Source of the DNA: Rhizopus sp. PT2906 | Lineage: Eukaryota; Mucoromycota; Mucoromycetes; Mucorales; Rhizopodaceae | Length of the DNA: 64,000 nt | NCBI GenBank assembly: GCA_025529335.1 | Contig: JAMYHX010000167.1 | Coordinates: 1-64,000, forward strand | Direction: 5' to 3' | In this document: one piece after another, positions 49,801 to 60,847 of the stretch | Layout: each line of letters begins with the position of its first letter | How positions within the stretch are numbered: the first letter of the stretch is position 1 | Made by a program: the position numbers and the translations under genes | The notes under the pieces: model-generated | Database searches by the model: none | What the model was told of the DNA's origin: nothing | Seen by the model: only the letters and a program-made list of their open reading frames with translations

Positions 49801-52800
49801 ACAAGGAACCTAACGAAGAAGAGGAGGATATAGAAGGTACATAAATAACGGTTGATATATAGAACAAAAGCTGATACGTTTGGCATAGTGGTTGAAATGG
49901 ACTCATGGAAAGTATATTGTAACCAATGTAATGTAGTCATTAAGCAGTTTAGATACTACTGTACATATTGTGAAAACCCATCTATTGGCTACGACTATCG
50001 CAGCTTTGAGCTCTGTCTAAGGTATGAATGCCATATCTATTGATTGATAAACATCAAACCATTTTACACTCTTGTTAGATGCTTTGATCAAAACTTCCCA
50101 TTCTGGCATGAACATCCTCGTTCCAGTTTTGCTATTCAAGCAGTCATTGACGCTGAAGCAGGCCCCAGACCGATCAAGGGAGAACTTGTCACTGTCTGGG
50201 AAGAGGATGTGCTAGAAGAAGAGCACCAGCAGGAAGAGCAAGATGCCAGTAGTATTTTCACAGGTGAAACACCAATAGAAGGTGACCAAGGCTACAAGTT
50301 TCTTAAACGATGGAAGAGAAGAAAAGTATGCGCATTCTGTAACGATGACGACGATACGTCTGAAGACTTGGGCTCATTTATCGGCCCGTTTATCATTGCT
50401 ACATACAATAAGAATGGCGTTGAAAAGAAACGGTCGTTTTGGGCCCATGATGCTTGTGCAAGGTACTCGCCTGAAGTGTTTTGTACGCCTGAAGGTAAAT
50501 GGTACAATGTCACCCTGGCTCTTAGACGTGGCAGAGGCATGGTAAAGTAGCATAACAAAAGAAAAGAAGGGTGAAATTGACATCATTTTCTTATTTATAG
50601 CGTTGTTATGTATGTAAAGAAAAGGGCGCAACAATAGGCTGCTTTGAATCAAAATGCTCCAAGAGCTTCCACTTGCCTTGTTCACAAAAACCTGTGAGTT
50701 ACTTCAAGAGCGGCGTCATATTTTGGTGCTCGGTTCATGAAGCTTATTACAATAAGAAAGGTAATATAGAGGAACATACATTGACTTTCTTGTTTTATTA
50801 AACACTTTATTGCAGATACCTATGTGAATGTATTCAACTGCGATGGATGCGGCAAAAAGATGGAAGAAGAGTCCTGGTTCACTTGTGTACCTTGCTCAAC
50901 TTCCAGTTATTTCTCATCGTTTGATCTCTGTAATGAGGTAAGTTATATAATCGTTCATTACTATTCAAGCGTGACTAAAGGTCTTGTGCAGTGTTTTGAA
51001 AAATTCCCAGAGGACCATCCTCATAATGAAGACGATTTTGAAGAAACATGTAATATGCTCACCTAGTGATGATATATGTCACTAACATTATATTTTAGCT
51101 CTTGCTATTATCAAGGAAATGGAGGCACAAAAGGCAAGAGAAACTGCCAGAAAGAAAGAAGAAGCACGCGAAGCTAGTAATTATCTTTGTTTATGGGCGT
51201 ATACTATTGTATTAATCATGGATTAACCTTTAGATGCAAAGAAGAAGTTATTATTCCCTCGTAAACGCCGCAAGTTACCTGATGGATCTGCACCCGTGTC
51301 ATGCTGCTACTGTGGCACAACAGAAGCAGAGAGCTGGAGAAAAGCATATGATGGTGGTGTAATGATGTGCAATCCTTGCTTTGAATTGGCTCTAATGGTA
51401 GACAATGACGAGCGACCTACAAGTGACATGCCACTTGTAATTCACAACGCTGAGCAGCAGTACATGACTTCGATTGAAGACTACTCACATAAACCGTACT
51501 TCACAAGAGAAGCAGCGATCAAAATCGATAGCGAAACCGCTGTTGTCGGACAGAGATTGACTTCGTATGAACCACAGCCAAACCAATTGTTCTCACTCAC
51601 CTTTGAGTCGACTTACTTTGATATTCCCGGACGTGCTCCACGATGGGCTACTCATTCAGGAACTGATTATCATGGTAAGAACATCTCTGTAGGTAAATCA
51701 ATTGCAAGTATTGATGTAGTTTATTGTTATAGGAACATGGCTTCCTCAGACAGTTCGTCGGTAAGATTAAAAATCCAGAATGTTGTATTAAACTCACACG
51801 TCTACCAGAGCGATTCTAAAGCATACAGCTAAAGATGAAAGAGTTTTATCCAATTTCTTAGGTAGAGGTACAGATGCTATCGAATGCTTCTTGCTACAGC
51901 GAAGGTACATCATTCTTTATATATGTATATGATCTACTCACTCACACATTTGCCCGCGTTTGTCAGATGCATTGGCGTTGATATCAACCCTGTATGATTA
52001 AAACAAATACTTGTGATTAATTCCACTAATTTTTCTTTTTCTAGGCTGCTATCTCGCTATCTCAACGCAATTGTGCTTTTGAGGTGCCACCTGGGCTCAC
52101 CTCAGCCGAGTATCGACCTATTATTGCCCAAGCTGATTCTCGGCAGTTAACAGGCGCGTTATTCACAGACGAGTCGTTTCATCATATCCTTTCACATCCT
52201 CCATACAAGGATTGTGTTACATATTCAACTCACCTGGATGGAGATCTCTCGAGGTATATGTGTTTTTTCTTTGTGTACGTAGCCTTAATTAAACTTTTTG
52301 AACAGATTCACAACTATCGAAGAATTCAATAAAGAGTATGCAAAGGTTGTAAGCGAAAGCTGGAGGTAAATTATAGAGCTAATCCCCTAGATAGTATCTG
52401 ATTCTTTGTTCTAGGTTACTAAAGATGAGCCGAAGATTGACGTTGGGCATTGGTGATAACCGAGAACACTGCTTTTATATACCCGTTGGATATCATATGT
52501 TTAGACTTTACATCGATGAAGGTTTTGAACTTGAAGAACTGGTAAGTTAACCTTTGCTCTCTTCACTTGAAGGAGCTAAAATGCTAGAGGATAGATTATC
52601 AAGAGGCAGCGCTACTGTTCAGCATTTGGGTTAGGCACTTATCTTTGTGTACAATTCGACTTTTTAGTATTTACGCACGAATTCATTTGCACTTTCCGAA
52701 AGATACCCAAAGAAAACGTTGATCGCATGCTGATTAACGAAGAGGATCAACGTATTGTTTTGTTTATCTTTTATAGCAGTACACTAATATCTCTCTGATA

Positions 52801-53776
52801 GATCGTATTCCCACCAAACGCACGCTTCGTGGTGTGCCTAGTTCAGCCATCATGAGAAAGAGCGTAGTGATGGGCACTGTTTGGGTATTTAAGCCTACCG
52901 ATTCTTTTCGATTTGATCAGCTGTGCATCTCGAGAATGGTTGAGAGATTCGGTAAGGATGATGGTAACTGGGAACACATAGAGCTTGATCTAGAGGTAAA
53001 ACATATAAGATGAGCTTTACATACGTTTTCATTTCTATATATCATTTTAGGAGCCTCATCAAAAGCAACAGTCTGTGAAACCAGGTTTGTATTTTGTCTT
53101 GTTGATCTTCCATAGTTAGACTTACTTTTTCTTTAGCCGAGTTGGAAAAGGGCAAGGAAACGAATGAAGAACAAGAAGAAATATCAGACTATGAGCGACA
53201 ACGACTAAAAAGAATTGAAGAAAACAACAAGACACTCTTGAAGCTTGTAACTATTTACTTTTTTTTTTACGTTTTTTCCATAAACTTATCTGATTACGCT
53301 AGGGCCTCATATCTGAACTAAGTGAGAAATCCGATGATATTATTCATTATGAAAACATGATGAGCAAACCACCCTATGTCGAAAGCGACTTAGTCTTGAT
53401 GATTGTCAGTCACCAACAGATCCTGCCGCAGTACATCAATTCCTACCGACAGACACTAGTTGGTATTGCTAAAGAAGCCATTGAACGCTTAGCGCCCAAA
53501 GGTATGCTTATCATTGGTGCTCAAGATATTCGCGATCCAGTCAGCGGCAAATTGTGGCCGATGTCAATGCTTATCCTAGAGGACATTGAACGAGCAGTCG
53601 GACGAGACGATATCCGACTTAAGGAGCTCGTGGTCACCGTGCCTGATGGGTACTCCAAGGATCGTCAACAGAAACCAAGATCGGAAGAAGAAGAGGAGGA
53701 AATGATTGATATTGAAACGATTGATGATTTCGTGCCTATTGTTCACGCTGTCTATTTGATTTTCCAAAAGCTTTGA
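46891..53776 (+). CDS. Chromatin-reader/amino-methyltransferase fusion protein
   Basis: 1,922 residues from 22 exons: 46891-46945, 46997-47025, 47070-48093, 48145-49836, 49889-50021, 50079-50541, 50601-50760, 50816-50937, 50992-51049, 51099-51176, 51234-51674, 51733-51760, 51809-51904, 51967-51991, 52045-52253, 52306-52365, 52415-52541, 52595-52751, 52802-52995, 53051-53084, 53137-53245, 53303-53776. Domains: four Tudor/chromo-barrel-like repeats at about 276-360, 408-492, 570-657 and 783-862, each ending GSRR (as in YDGWDEAYDEWVMVGSRR); ZZ fingers at 942-985 and 1190-1237; an extended PHD finger at 1062-1180 (CAFC, WAHDACARYSPEVF, CYVC, FHLPC); a GATA-like C-x2-C-x18-C-x2-C at 1295-1320; then an amino-methyltransferase with motif X-like WLPQTVRRAIL, motif I NFLGRGTD (1443-1450), GVDINP, HPPY (1519-1522) and LGIGDNREHCF. 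Expected in the nucleus, modifying DNA or reading chromatin. HPPY replaces [DNS]PP[YFW], so activity is uncertain. Confidence 0.88.
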
Positions 53777-53862
53777 AACCGGATAAATAAAAACAACGAT
53801 TGATAATAATAACCCCAAGCGTTTATGCAGTCCTTTCTTCTATTCTTTTTCTTTTTTACATT

Positions 53863-55431
53863 ATGTTTTTAGATACTTTCTGCTCCAATATTTATCCTCC
53901 ATGGTCCATTGAATACATTGCTTATGAAGTAATTCATGAAGGATTATATCATTATGCAGATGAATGGAAAGATAAAGATGAAGAGGACTTTTTAGTCATA
54001 CTAAAAATGGAAATTAGAAAGGTGGATTTCTTCATTCGTAGAAAAGAAAGGGAATTGGAATCTAGGATAGCCTACTGCGAAAGGTCACAACCATATGTCG
54101 ACATTCATAAAGAATGGATTGATATCCTGGCTGATTTGCGTGAACTAGCCAAATTTATTCGAGTGAACTACGGAGGAATTGAGCAGTTGATACAAGAGCA
54201 TGACAAACTTTTGTCTCGAAAGTGTCCATTGTTAGTGGAAGCAAGATGCTTGGATACCCAAAGATTAGATACATTGTATAGTAAATTGATACTTCTTTCA
54301 AAAAATGATGCAAAAGAACAAGTTCGATACTATTTGCTGAAGCCTGAATATATTGAAGAGATCAAGGCTATTCTCATATTCCACTATCCGCAGTGCAGTA
54401 CGGACAAGCGTATGGTCACATCCATTTTTGCAGACGATAATCACTTTTCACATTACATCTCATTGCTTGAGTGTGATGAAGATGCAACCGTGGTTCATGG
54501 TGAAGAGATAACAGATGAACTCAGACCGAAGCTTTGGGTGGATTATCAATGTCAATTGTCTTACCATAGTACAGGGCTATCTGTATCACTCTGTACTGAC
54601 GTCATGTACAGCATACCGTGGTGTCAGAAGGTGCCTTGCCCGCTTGCTCTTTTGGAAATAAAGAGTAATACAGATCTGTCATGGCTATTACCTGGCGATC
54701 TATTGCAACCCGTGCCACGTTTTTCCATTTTCATAGACGGTATCGCCAGATTATATTTTGAACAGCTGATACTTTTACCAGCATGGTTAAGTAATCATCA
54801 AGTGCCTGCTTTTGCCCTTTGGACACCGCCATTGTCGGGAAAGGAAATCGTCGGTTCCGAAGGCAAAGTCACTCTTTCAATGGCGTCGACACTTACTTGG
54901 AATACATCATCATCATTTAAAGATGCATATTATCACGGCCGAAACAATCAATCAGTGGGATATTTGCTTATACAAAATGAAGAAGAAGAAGAAGAAGAAG
55001 AAAAGCCAAAGAAAAAGAAGAAAAAGCAATCAACACTGGAACCTAAAATATTTTTTGCAAATGAACGTACATTTATCGATTGGTTGAAGTTTTCAATGTT
55101 AATCCTAACAGCAGCCTTGACGCTACTCAATTTTGGTGACCATGTCAGCATGATTGCAGGTAGTACATTCTTTGGAATTGCAGCAGTCATTGCATTATAT
55201 GCGTTTGGTAGATATAGATATAGAGCATATCAGATCCATAATACACCTCATATGCGATATGATGACCTGTTTGGTCCATTCGGATTGTGTTGCTTACTTG
55301 TGGCTGCAATGGTGGTAAATATATTAAAAAAAAAGTCAGATAACAACGTTTCAGTTAACTTATTAATAGCTCAATTTTGTTTTGCGCTGGGAGCATCCTT
55401 CAACACCGGGAACATATCTAGGGACCAATAA
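53863..55431 (+). CDS. VTC complex subunit with membrane domain and degenerate catalytic core
   Basis: Subunit of the vacuolar transporter chaperone type. One exon, 522 residues, start chosen at the first ATG before family similarity. The SPX domain (1-150) keeps the fold (WSIEYIAYEVIHEGL, ESRIAYCERSQ, RELAKFIRVNYGGIEQLI) but the InsP-binding lysines of the last helix are changed (IEQLIQEHDK where the neighbour has FQKILKKHDK). The VTC core is short and lacks the R-x-R and K pairs of the active enzy me; VPCPLALLEIKSNTDLSWLL and VPRFSIFIDG remain. A Glu and Lys run precedes three membrane segments (DUF202-like, about residues 405-520). It therefore looks non-catalytic, like yeast Vtc1-3 accessory roles. 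Intronless, like its neighbour. Confidence 0.85.
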   Translation: MFLDTFCSNIYPPWSIEYIAYEVIHEGLYHYADEWKDKDEEDFLVILKMEIRKVDFFIRRKERELESRIAYCERSQPYVDIHKEWIDILADLRELAKFIRVNYGGIEQLIQEHDKLLSRKCPLLVEARCLDTQRLDTLYSKLILLSKNDAKEQVRYYLLKPEYIEEIKAILIFHYPQCSTDKRMVTSIFADDNHFSHYISLLECDEDATVVHGEEITDELRPKLWVDYQCQLSYHSTGLSVSLCTDVMYSIPWCQKVPCPLALLEIKSNTDLSWLLPGDLLQPVPRFSIFIDGIARLYFEQLILLPAWLSNHQVPAFALWTPPLSGKEIVGSEGKVTLSMASTLTWNTSSSFKDAYYHGRNNQSVGYLLIQNEEEEEEEEKPKKKKKKQSTLEPKIFFANERTFIDWLKFSMLILTAALTLLNFGDHVSMIAGSTFFGIAAVIALYAFGRYRYRAYQIHNTPHMRYDDLFGPFGLCCLLVAAMVVNILKKKSDNNVSVNLLIAQFCFALGASFNTGNISRDQ

Positions 55432-55658
55432 CCAGACACACCAGCAGTAATTTTCTTAAACAATTATTTAATATAAAACCGGATAAAGCAATTACCCTTG
55501 TTTCCATGGCAAATTCTTCTTTTGATATTGTTTCTATATATAGAACATCACGGTACTGCTGACATTAAATTCATTGGCTGGGTTCGTTGCCAGGTAATAG
55601 TATTCTTTTTTTACTTTTTTAATATTTTCTTGGTCTTCCTTTTTACAAATAAAAAAAC

Positions 55659-57320
55659 ATGAAATTCGCAGAACAATTAAAGAAGGGCATCTTTGCTCCC
55701 TGGCGTCTATCCTATATTAACTATGAAGTACTAAAGACCGAGCTGAAAGCAAGACAGCTCGACCATGGCTGGACAGAACAAGACGAAAAAGACTTTATTC
55801 ATTTACTAGAGAATGAATTAGAAAAAGTATATGACTTTATTGGTGCCAAATTAGCTGAAGTAGAGGCTCGTATCAGCTATTGTGAACGTACACTTCAGAC
55901 GTTCATGAATAACCCCTCTTGGTCCTCTGAGCAAAACTGGAATATTATGGACGACGCACTAACCGAGGTTCTGTTCGATGTGAACGATTTGGCCAAGTTT
56001 ACCCGTTTGAACTATATTGGTTTCCAAAAAATCCTCAAGAAACATGATAAATGGACTGGTCTTCACTTACAGCAAGACTTTATTCCCCAATTACGAGCCA
56101 AGCCTCTGGACAAGCAACGATTCGACGTGGCTATTGTCTATATCTCTGCCCTCCACGATCTTTGTCGTCTTCAAGGTAGACCCCGTACAGGTAACGCGGC
56201 AGCAGGTGGAGATCAGAACGCATTTGAACGTGCGACGGCCAAGTACTGGATTCACCCCGACAATGTGACGGAGGTCAAGTCCATTATCATGCTTCACCTA
56301 CCTGTCTTGATTTTCAACAAGGACAAAAAGTACGAAGCGAGCGATAGTGCAATTTCCAGTGTTTATTATGATAACGAAGATTTTGATCTTTATACTGGTC
56401 GTCTGCAGCGTGATGAGGGAGCCGAGGCAATTCGTTTCCGATGGTACGGTCCTATGGAATCCCCAAACATCTTTATCGAGCGCAAGACCCACCATGCATC
56501 CTGGTTAAATGGTGCCTCCGTCAAGGATCGTTTCAGATTAGGTGTAGATGACGTTCACAGATTTGTCAAGGGTGAGTTGTCAGCAGATGAAATTGCGGAT
56601 CGTTTAAGGGCAAAGGGAGTAGACGAAAAGATTTGCAAAGATACACATTTCATTGCCAGTGGCATTCAAAAATCATTCAAAGAAAAGCACTTGAAACCCG
56701 TCTTGCGTGCATTCTACAACCGCACAGCCTTCCAGTTGCCTGGTGACCAACGTGTCCGAGTGAGCTTAGACACCGACCTCTGTTTCATTCGCGAAGATAA
56801 CACAGACGGTAAGATCCGTAGAGAAAACGACGACGTCTGGCGTCGTCCTGATGTAGGCATCGATTACCCTTTCCCCCAGTTGGACGAAAAGGAAATCTGT
56901 CGTTTCCCTTACGCTGTCTTGGAAACCAAGCTGCAGACTCACCTCGGTCAACAACCTCCAGAATGGCTCACAAAGCTTGTCGATTCTCATCTGGTGCATG
57001 AAGTGCCTCGGTTCAGTAAGTATCTTCACGGCGCATGTTACTTCTTCCGTGATCAGATGCCTTTGTTGCCTTGGTGGTTGCCAGAAATGGATATTGATAT
57101 TCGTAAACCACGTGCTACCAACTTTGGTCTAACACGTTCCAAATCCTTCAAGCCCTTGATCGATGGTCAATATAGACGTGCCATGGAGGCCGAGGAACGT
57201 CGATTGAACGATGTCGCAAAATCAAATGAACCTACCACTGGTGCAGGTTCTGGTCTGAAACGCACACAAAAGAAGCAAAAGCCCAAACCTTTACCAGCAC
57301 AGCAGTTACAACAACAATAA
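55659..57320 (+). CDS. Vtc4-like polyphosphate polymerase without membrane domain
   Basis: Makes polyphosphate from ATP. One exon, 553 residues. The SPX domain is intact, including MKFAEQLKKGIFAPWRLSYI and the lysine helix FQKILKKHDK. The VTC tunnel domain keeps the catalytic residues known from yeast Vtc4: IRFRWYG (R-x-R), FIERKTHH, KDRFRL, DTDLCF, YAVLETKL (Glu and Lys) and VPRFSKYLHG. After the core comes only a basic, Gln-rich tail (KRTQKKQKPKPLPA) with no membrane segment, whereas yeast Vtc4 (721 residues) has three. It lies 227 bp after the membrane-bound paralogue on the same strand. Codon use is more biased (GTC, CGT, GAC) than in that paralogue, hinting at higher expression. The stop is 28 bp from that of NOT3. 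Confidence 0.9.
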   Translation: MKFAEQLKKGIFAPWRLSYINYEVLKTELKARQLDHGWTEQDEKDFIHLLENELEKVYDFIGAKLAEVEARISYCERTLQTFMNNPSWSSEQNWNIMDDALTEVLFDVNDLAKFTRLNYIGFQKILKKHDKWTGLHLQQDFIPQLRAKPLDKQRFDVAIVYISALHDLCRLQGRPRTGNAAAGGDQNAFERATAKYWIHPDNVTEVKSIIMLHLPVLIFNKDKKYEASDSAISSVYYDNEDFDLYTGRLQRDEGAEAIRFRWYGPMESPNIFIERKTHHASWLNGASVKDRFRLGVDDVHRFVKGELSADEIADRLRAKGVDEKICKDTHFIASGIQKSFKEKHLKPVLRAFYNRTAFQLPGDQRVRVSLDTDLCFIREDNTDGKIRRENDDVWRRPDVGIDYPFPQLDEKEICRFPYAVLETKLQTHLGQQPPEWLTKLVDSHLVHEVPRFSKYLHGACYFFRDQMPLLPWWLPEMDIDIRKPRATNFGLTRSKSFKPLIDGQYRRAMEAEERRLNDVAKSNEPTTGAGSGLKRTQKKQKPKPLPAQQLQQQ

Positions 57321-57348
57321 TCATAATAATAAAAAAGTATAGTTTTAT

Positions 57349-57987
57349 TTAAGCATCCTCTAAATACCGATATTCAAATCTAAACTCTGTCTTCTTACGC
57401 TGACACCATGCATTTTCGTAATCAAAATAGATATAAGTGCCCTGCTCATAATCGTCCGTGATCACCTTGGGTTCCTCATGTCGTTGGAACCAAGTGAGAT
57501 ATTTCTTGTGAAACCGCCATGATTGTTTCTTGAGTTCTCTCGCTGCCAAGTATTGTTGGTAGGTGCCTTGTTGGTAATAGAATATAAAAAACAATGCATC
57601 CATATCAAATTTTTCAAAAAGGCTCGGGTTCTCGAAAATAGCCAAGGGTTGTTGTGGGTAGTAAGATGGTGTGATCTGCGGTGTTTGAGGTTGATACACT
57701 TTCGGCCTACAGCAAATAAAAAGATTAGATAAGCACACTATGTTATCTTATAACGTTACCGTTCAGAGTCAATGAGGTCAGGCACAAATTGTAAACTGGA
57801 CTCGAGCATACGGTTTGTGTATTGCGGATCCTGAGTTCGGCTCTTAATAGCCTCGAATGAAGATGCGAGGTCCGCTAGGGATGGTGGAAGCGGTAGTTCT
57901 TCTTTGGGCTATATTGACAAGCTCTTAGTTGAATGTATTCACAAGAAATAGTTGACTTACAACTTTTGGCAGCGCACCAGGCGTGCT

Positions 57988-58021
<34 letters not shown>

Positions 58022-59435
58022 ACTTGGGGTTGCTGTTGTGGCTGTGTTTGTGGTAACGGTTGTGGTGATTGCTTTGGTTGCTCAACAATCTTGATAGGTT
58101 CTGCCCAAGCAGAGACCACCTTGGTTGGTTCGGCAGGTTTTTCTATATTGATATGAGTATATTGATTTTTTCCTTGTTTGGTTCCAACAAAAGAAGAGTT
58201 TCCCATTACCTTTATTCTCATCTACAGTAGTAACCGTAGCAGGGGCAGTTGGAGCAACGGTAGCAGCAGCCTGTGCATACTTGGGAGTACTGGTGGGTGA
58301 TTCTGCTGATTTTGTCGGTAGCGAGTTTTGTCTTTGCGGCGTTGACGCTGGTTTTACTATCAATATCTATTAAGCATCTCACTTTTTTTTAAAAAAAAAT
58401 AAACAGTTGATCTCCTTACTACTTGCTGGCGTTTTACTTGGCTTTACTGGTGGTTCTTCTTCCTTTACCTGCTTATCCTCTAATAAAAGGTAAGATATTG
58501 TTTTAAAGGATAAAATGACAATCTACCTTCCACAGACGGTGTGAGCTGATCCTCTGTACGAACATTATACAGTGCCTCTTCAGCCTCCAGATTCAGATCG
58601 TCATAAATATACTCATCTTCTTCAAAATCAGGTTCCTTCAAAAGAAATAGGGTAAATAGATGTAGATTAAAACGTCTTTTCTCTCTCTATACCTGATTGC
58701 ATTCAAGATAATACTGCACATCATCCTGAATTCCTACTACCTACAAAAGAGAGAAATGAATAAAAGCAAATGATTATCGTTGTATTACCTTCTCTGCGGG
58801 TAGTTGACCATTTTCCAATAACCTCAGAACGAGTTCCAATCGATTTGTATGCCATCTATTCCTTTCGATAAAATGTTCCAATTCACTAATCCTCTCTGCC
58901 TTTGCGTGATCCTTTTTCCCTCGCTTTGTTGTTCCTTGCATTGTCTCAATTTCAGCTTCTGCAAACTCGATTTGTCGAGACAGTTCATCTACCGTATTTG
59001 TGATCCAATCGACAGCGTCTGCTTTTTCCTTTTCTTTAGGATCCAATCGTTCCCGTTGCAACAAGCCTTCTTTTGAAAATGCTTTTGTCTTCATTTCACG
59101 TTCGACTGTCTTGAACCGCTCCATTTCTGATTCGATCAGTTTTCTATTTTCGAGTAATGCTGATTTATCCTTGACGTCGTTTGAAGAAAGCCATGTTTTG
59201 ATCTGATCACGCAGTCGCTGCAGTTTCTTGATTTCCTTTTTCAAGTCTTGTTCATATTTTTCTTTTTGGTTTGTGTTGTTGGTCGATTGAATCTTGTCGT
59301 AAATGCTGTCAAAGGTTTCAACACCTTCGCTTACTTTTTTCAATACTCTGTCGATCTCGGCTTTAAATTCACAGTATTAATAAACAATATTAGCAATCAA
59401 ATCACATATTTACCTTGAAGCTTTTTCATTGACAT
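57349..59435 (-). CDS. NOT3: CCR4-NOT complex subunit Not3/Not5
   Basis: Scaffold subunit of the CCR4-NOT deadenylase, binding Not1 and Not2 and sensing ribosomes with empty E sites. Nine exons (minus): 59435-59414, 59360-58789, 58740-58693, 58635-58527, 58479-58420, 58356-58210, 58142-57961, 57908-57760, 57706-57349, giving 548 residues. The N-terminal coiled coil (1-230) is highly conserved: LQAEIDRVLKKVSEGVETFD, KEIKKLQRLRDQIKTWLSS, then KGLLQ-type sequence SKEGLLQRERLDPKEKEK. The middle is Pro/Gln-rich with a Gln run. The C-terminal NOT box reads ALFFIFYYQQGTYQQYLAAR, LKKQSWRFHKKYLTWFQRHE, and YIYFDYENAWCQRKK. Yeast Not3 and Not5 are paralogues; one gene as here is the usual fungal state. 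Confidence 0.95.
57983..58022. repeat. CAA/GTT repeat coding for the Gln run of Not3
   Basis: Ten or more GTT triplets on the plus strand, CAA on the coding strand, give a Gln run in the linker of Not3. Length variation would be neutral for the flanking domains. Confidence 0.85.
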
Positions 59436-60356
59436 CTTTCTGTTATTAATAAAAAGTGAAAAGAGAAAAAAAAAAAAGAGCTTGCCAACAAAAACACAAG
59501 TCGCACCCTGCCAATTCGGAAGTAGGTCGCAGTTTAACAATAAAAAAAAGCCCGACTTCTTCATGACTTCCCTTACACTTCTTGATCATTGATATTCTGT
59601 TGGTCCTCAAGCTATTTACACTTATTTATCTCTCTCACTCTGTTAATCGCTGATGAGCATCAATTTGCCCTCCTGATACAATGTTTCTAGATCAAACTGT
59701 CTTAAGTTTGTCATCTTTACTCCGTCAGCCTTATGAATTTATAGTTAGGAGAAAGGATGTGCTGAGGAGTGTGAATGAGAAAAGATAAAGTATGAATGGA
59801 ACAACAAAAGAAGCACGAAAGAAGGAACTCGGTTCTCTATATCGATTAATTTATTGTGCCGATTTTAATTATTAATATGCTCACCATTAAGCTTTGCTTA
59901 TGGTGAGCATTTTGTCAAGTGGGCAAAGACCATTGATGAAATACTATATTCAAAGATCTATGACTAAACATAATATCAATTTATAAAGTCAACATCTACC
60001 CCCTCCTAGCTCAGAATAGAAGCACTTCAGATGAACTTGTCTATCATCAATGAATACAGTGGATACTTTGAATAGCATAGTCACTTATTTGCATAGACAT
60101 AATGTAAACAGAGCCTAGATGACAAGTTAATTCCAGTTTATCTGGGAAATACTGTGTATTTAATAAACATTGAGTCTCTTTTTTTTTTAAAAAAAAAAAG
60201 AAAAGGTGTACCTTTTGAATCATTCATCGGTCTACTATTCGGGTTTTTATTATGGGCCTCCTTAGTTTTGATTTCAAGAACAGCATATATCACATGATTG
60301 CATAGTAATATCATCTCTTTTTCTTTTTCCTTCTCTATTTTTTGTCTCCTTAAATA
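59436..60356. other. Divergent intergenic region between NOT3 and the bHLH gene
   Basis: No coding signal was seen. It serves as promoter region for both genes. It includes a perfect 11-bp inverted repeat (listed separately) and long A and T runs near 60178-60200. Confidence 0.6.
59877..59910. promoter_or_regulatory. Perfect hairpin in the NOT3/bHLH promoter region
   Basis: ATGCTCACCAT and ATGGTGAGCAT are exact inverted copies around a 12-nt loop. It stands about 440 bp from the NOT3 start and 450 bp from the bHLH start. It might be a dimeric protein site or the end of an old small transposon; no function is shown. Confidence 0.35.
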
Positions 60357-60847
60357 ATGAGTAAAACAGAACAATCAGCAACAGAGTAAGTCTTGACTAT
60401 TTTCTTCTTTTGTGTGTGTGTGAAGTGTATATTTGTGTGCCAATTACTGATTCGTGTAGATGTCAAGACAGTCCCTCACTACCACCCACACCACCCAAAC
60501 AAAAAGATCAAGAGCTGATTAACAAACGACGAGAGAATCATAAATTAGTGGAAAGGCGTCGACGTACAGCAATCAATAAAGGAATCAGTGAGCTAGCTAT
60601 TTTAGTACCTGGGTGTGAAAAGAATAAGAGTAGCGTGTTAAACCGTACAATACAATATATACATCAAATGAATCAAAAGGAGACAGAATTGATGGAAAAG
60701 TGGAGCCTAGAGAAATTATTGCTTGAACAAGCGGTGAATCAGCTGTGTACAGAACGAGATCATTTGAAGAAAGAGAATGAGTATCTAAAGCAGCAGTTGG
60801 CCAGGAAATCATTACCATCGTCGTCGTCGTCAGCATCATCTTCATAA
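60357..60847 (+). CDS. Small bHLH-zipper transcription factor
   Basis: Exons 60357-60385 and 60460-60847 give 138 residues. The basic region RRENHKLVERRRRTAINKGI has the His-Glu-Arg triad that sets E-box (CACGTG-type) binding, followed by a helix-loop-helix (ISELAILVPGC, SVLNRTIQYIHQM) and a long leucine zipper (LLEQAVNQLCTERDHLKKEN, EYLKQQL). It resembles Cbf1/USF/Myc-class proteins in binding surface. It has no room for an activation domain apart from a short Ser tail, so it probably acts as a dimer partner or repressor. Which partner and targets cannot be told. Confidence 0.88.
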
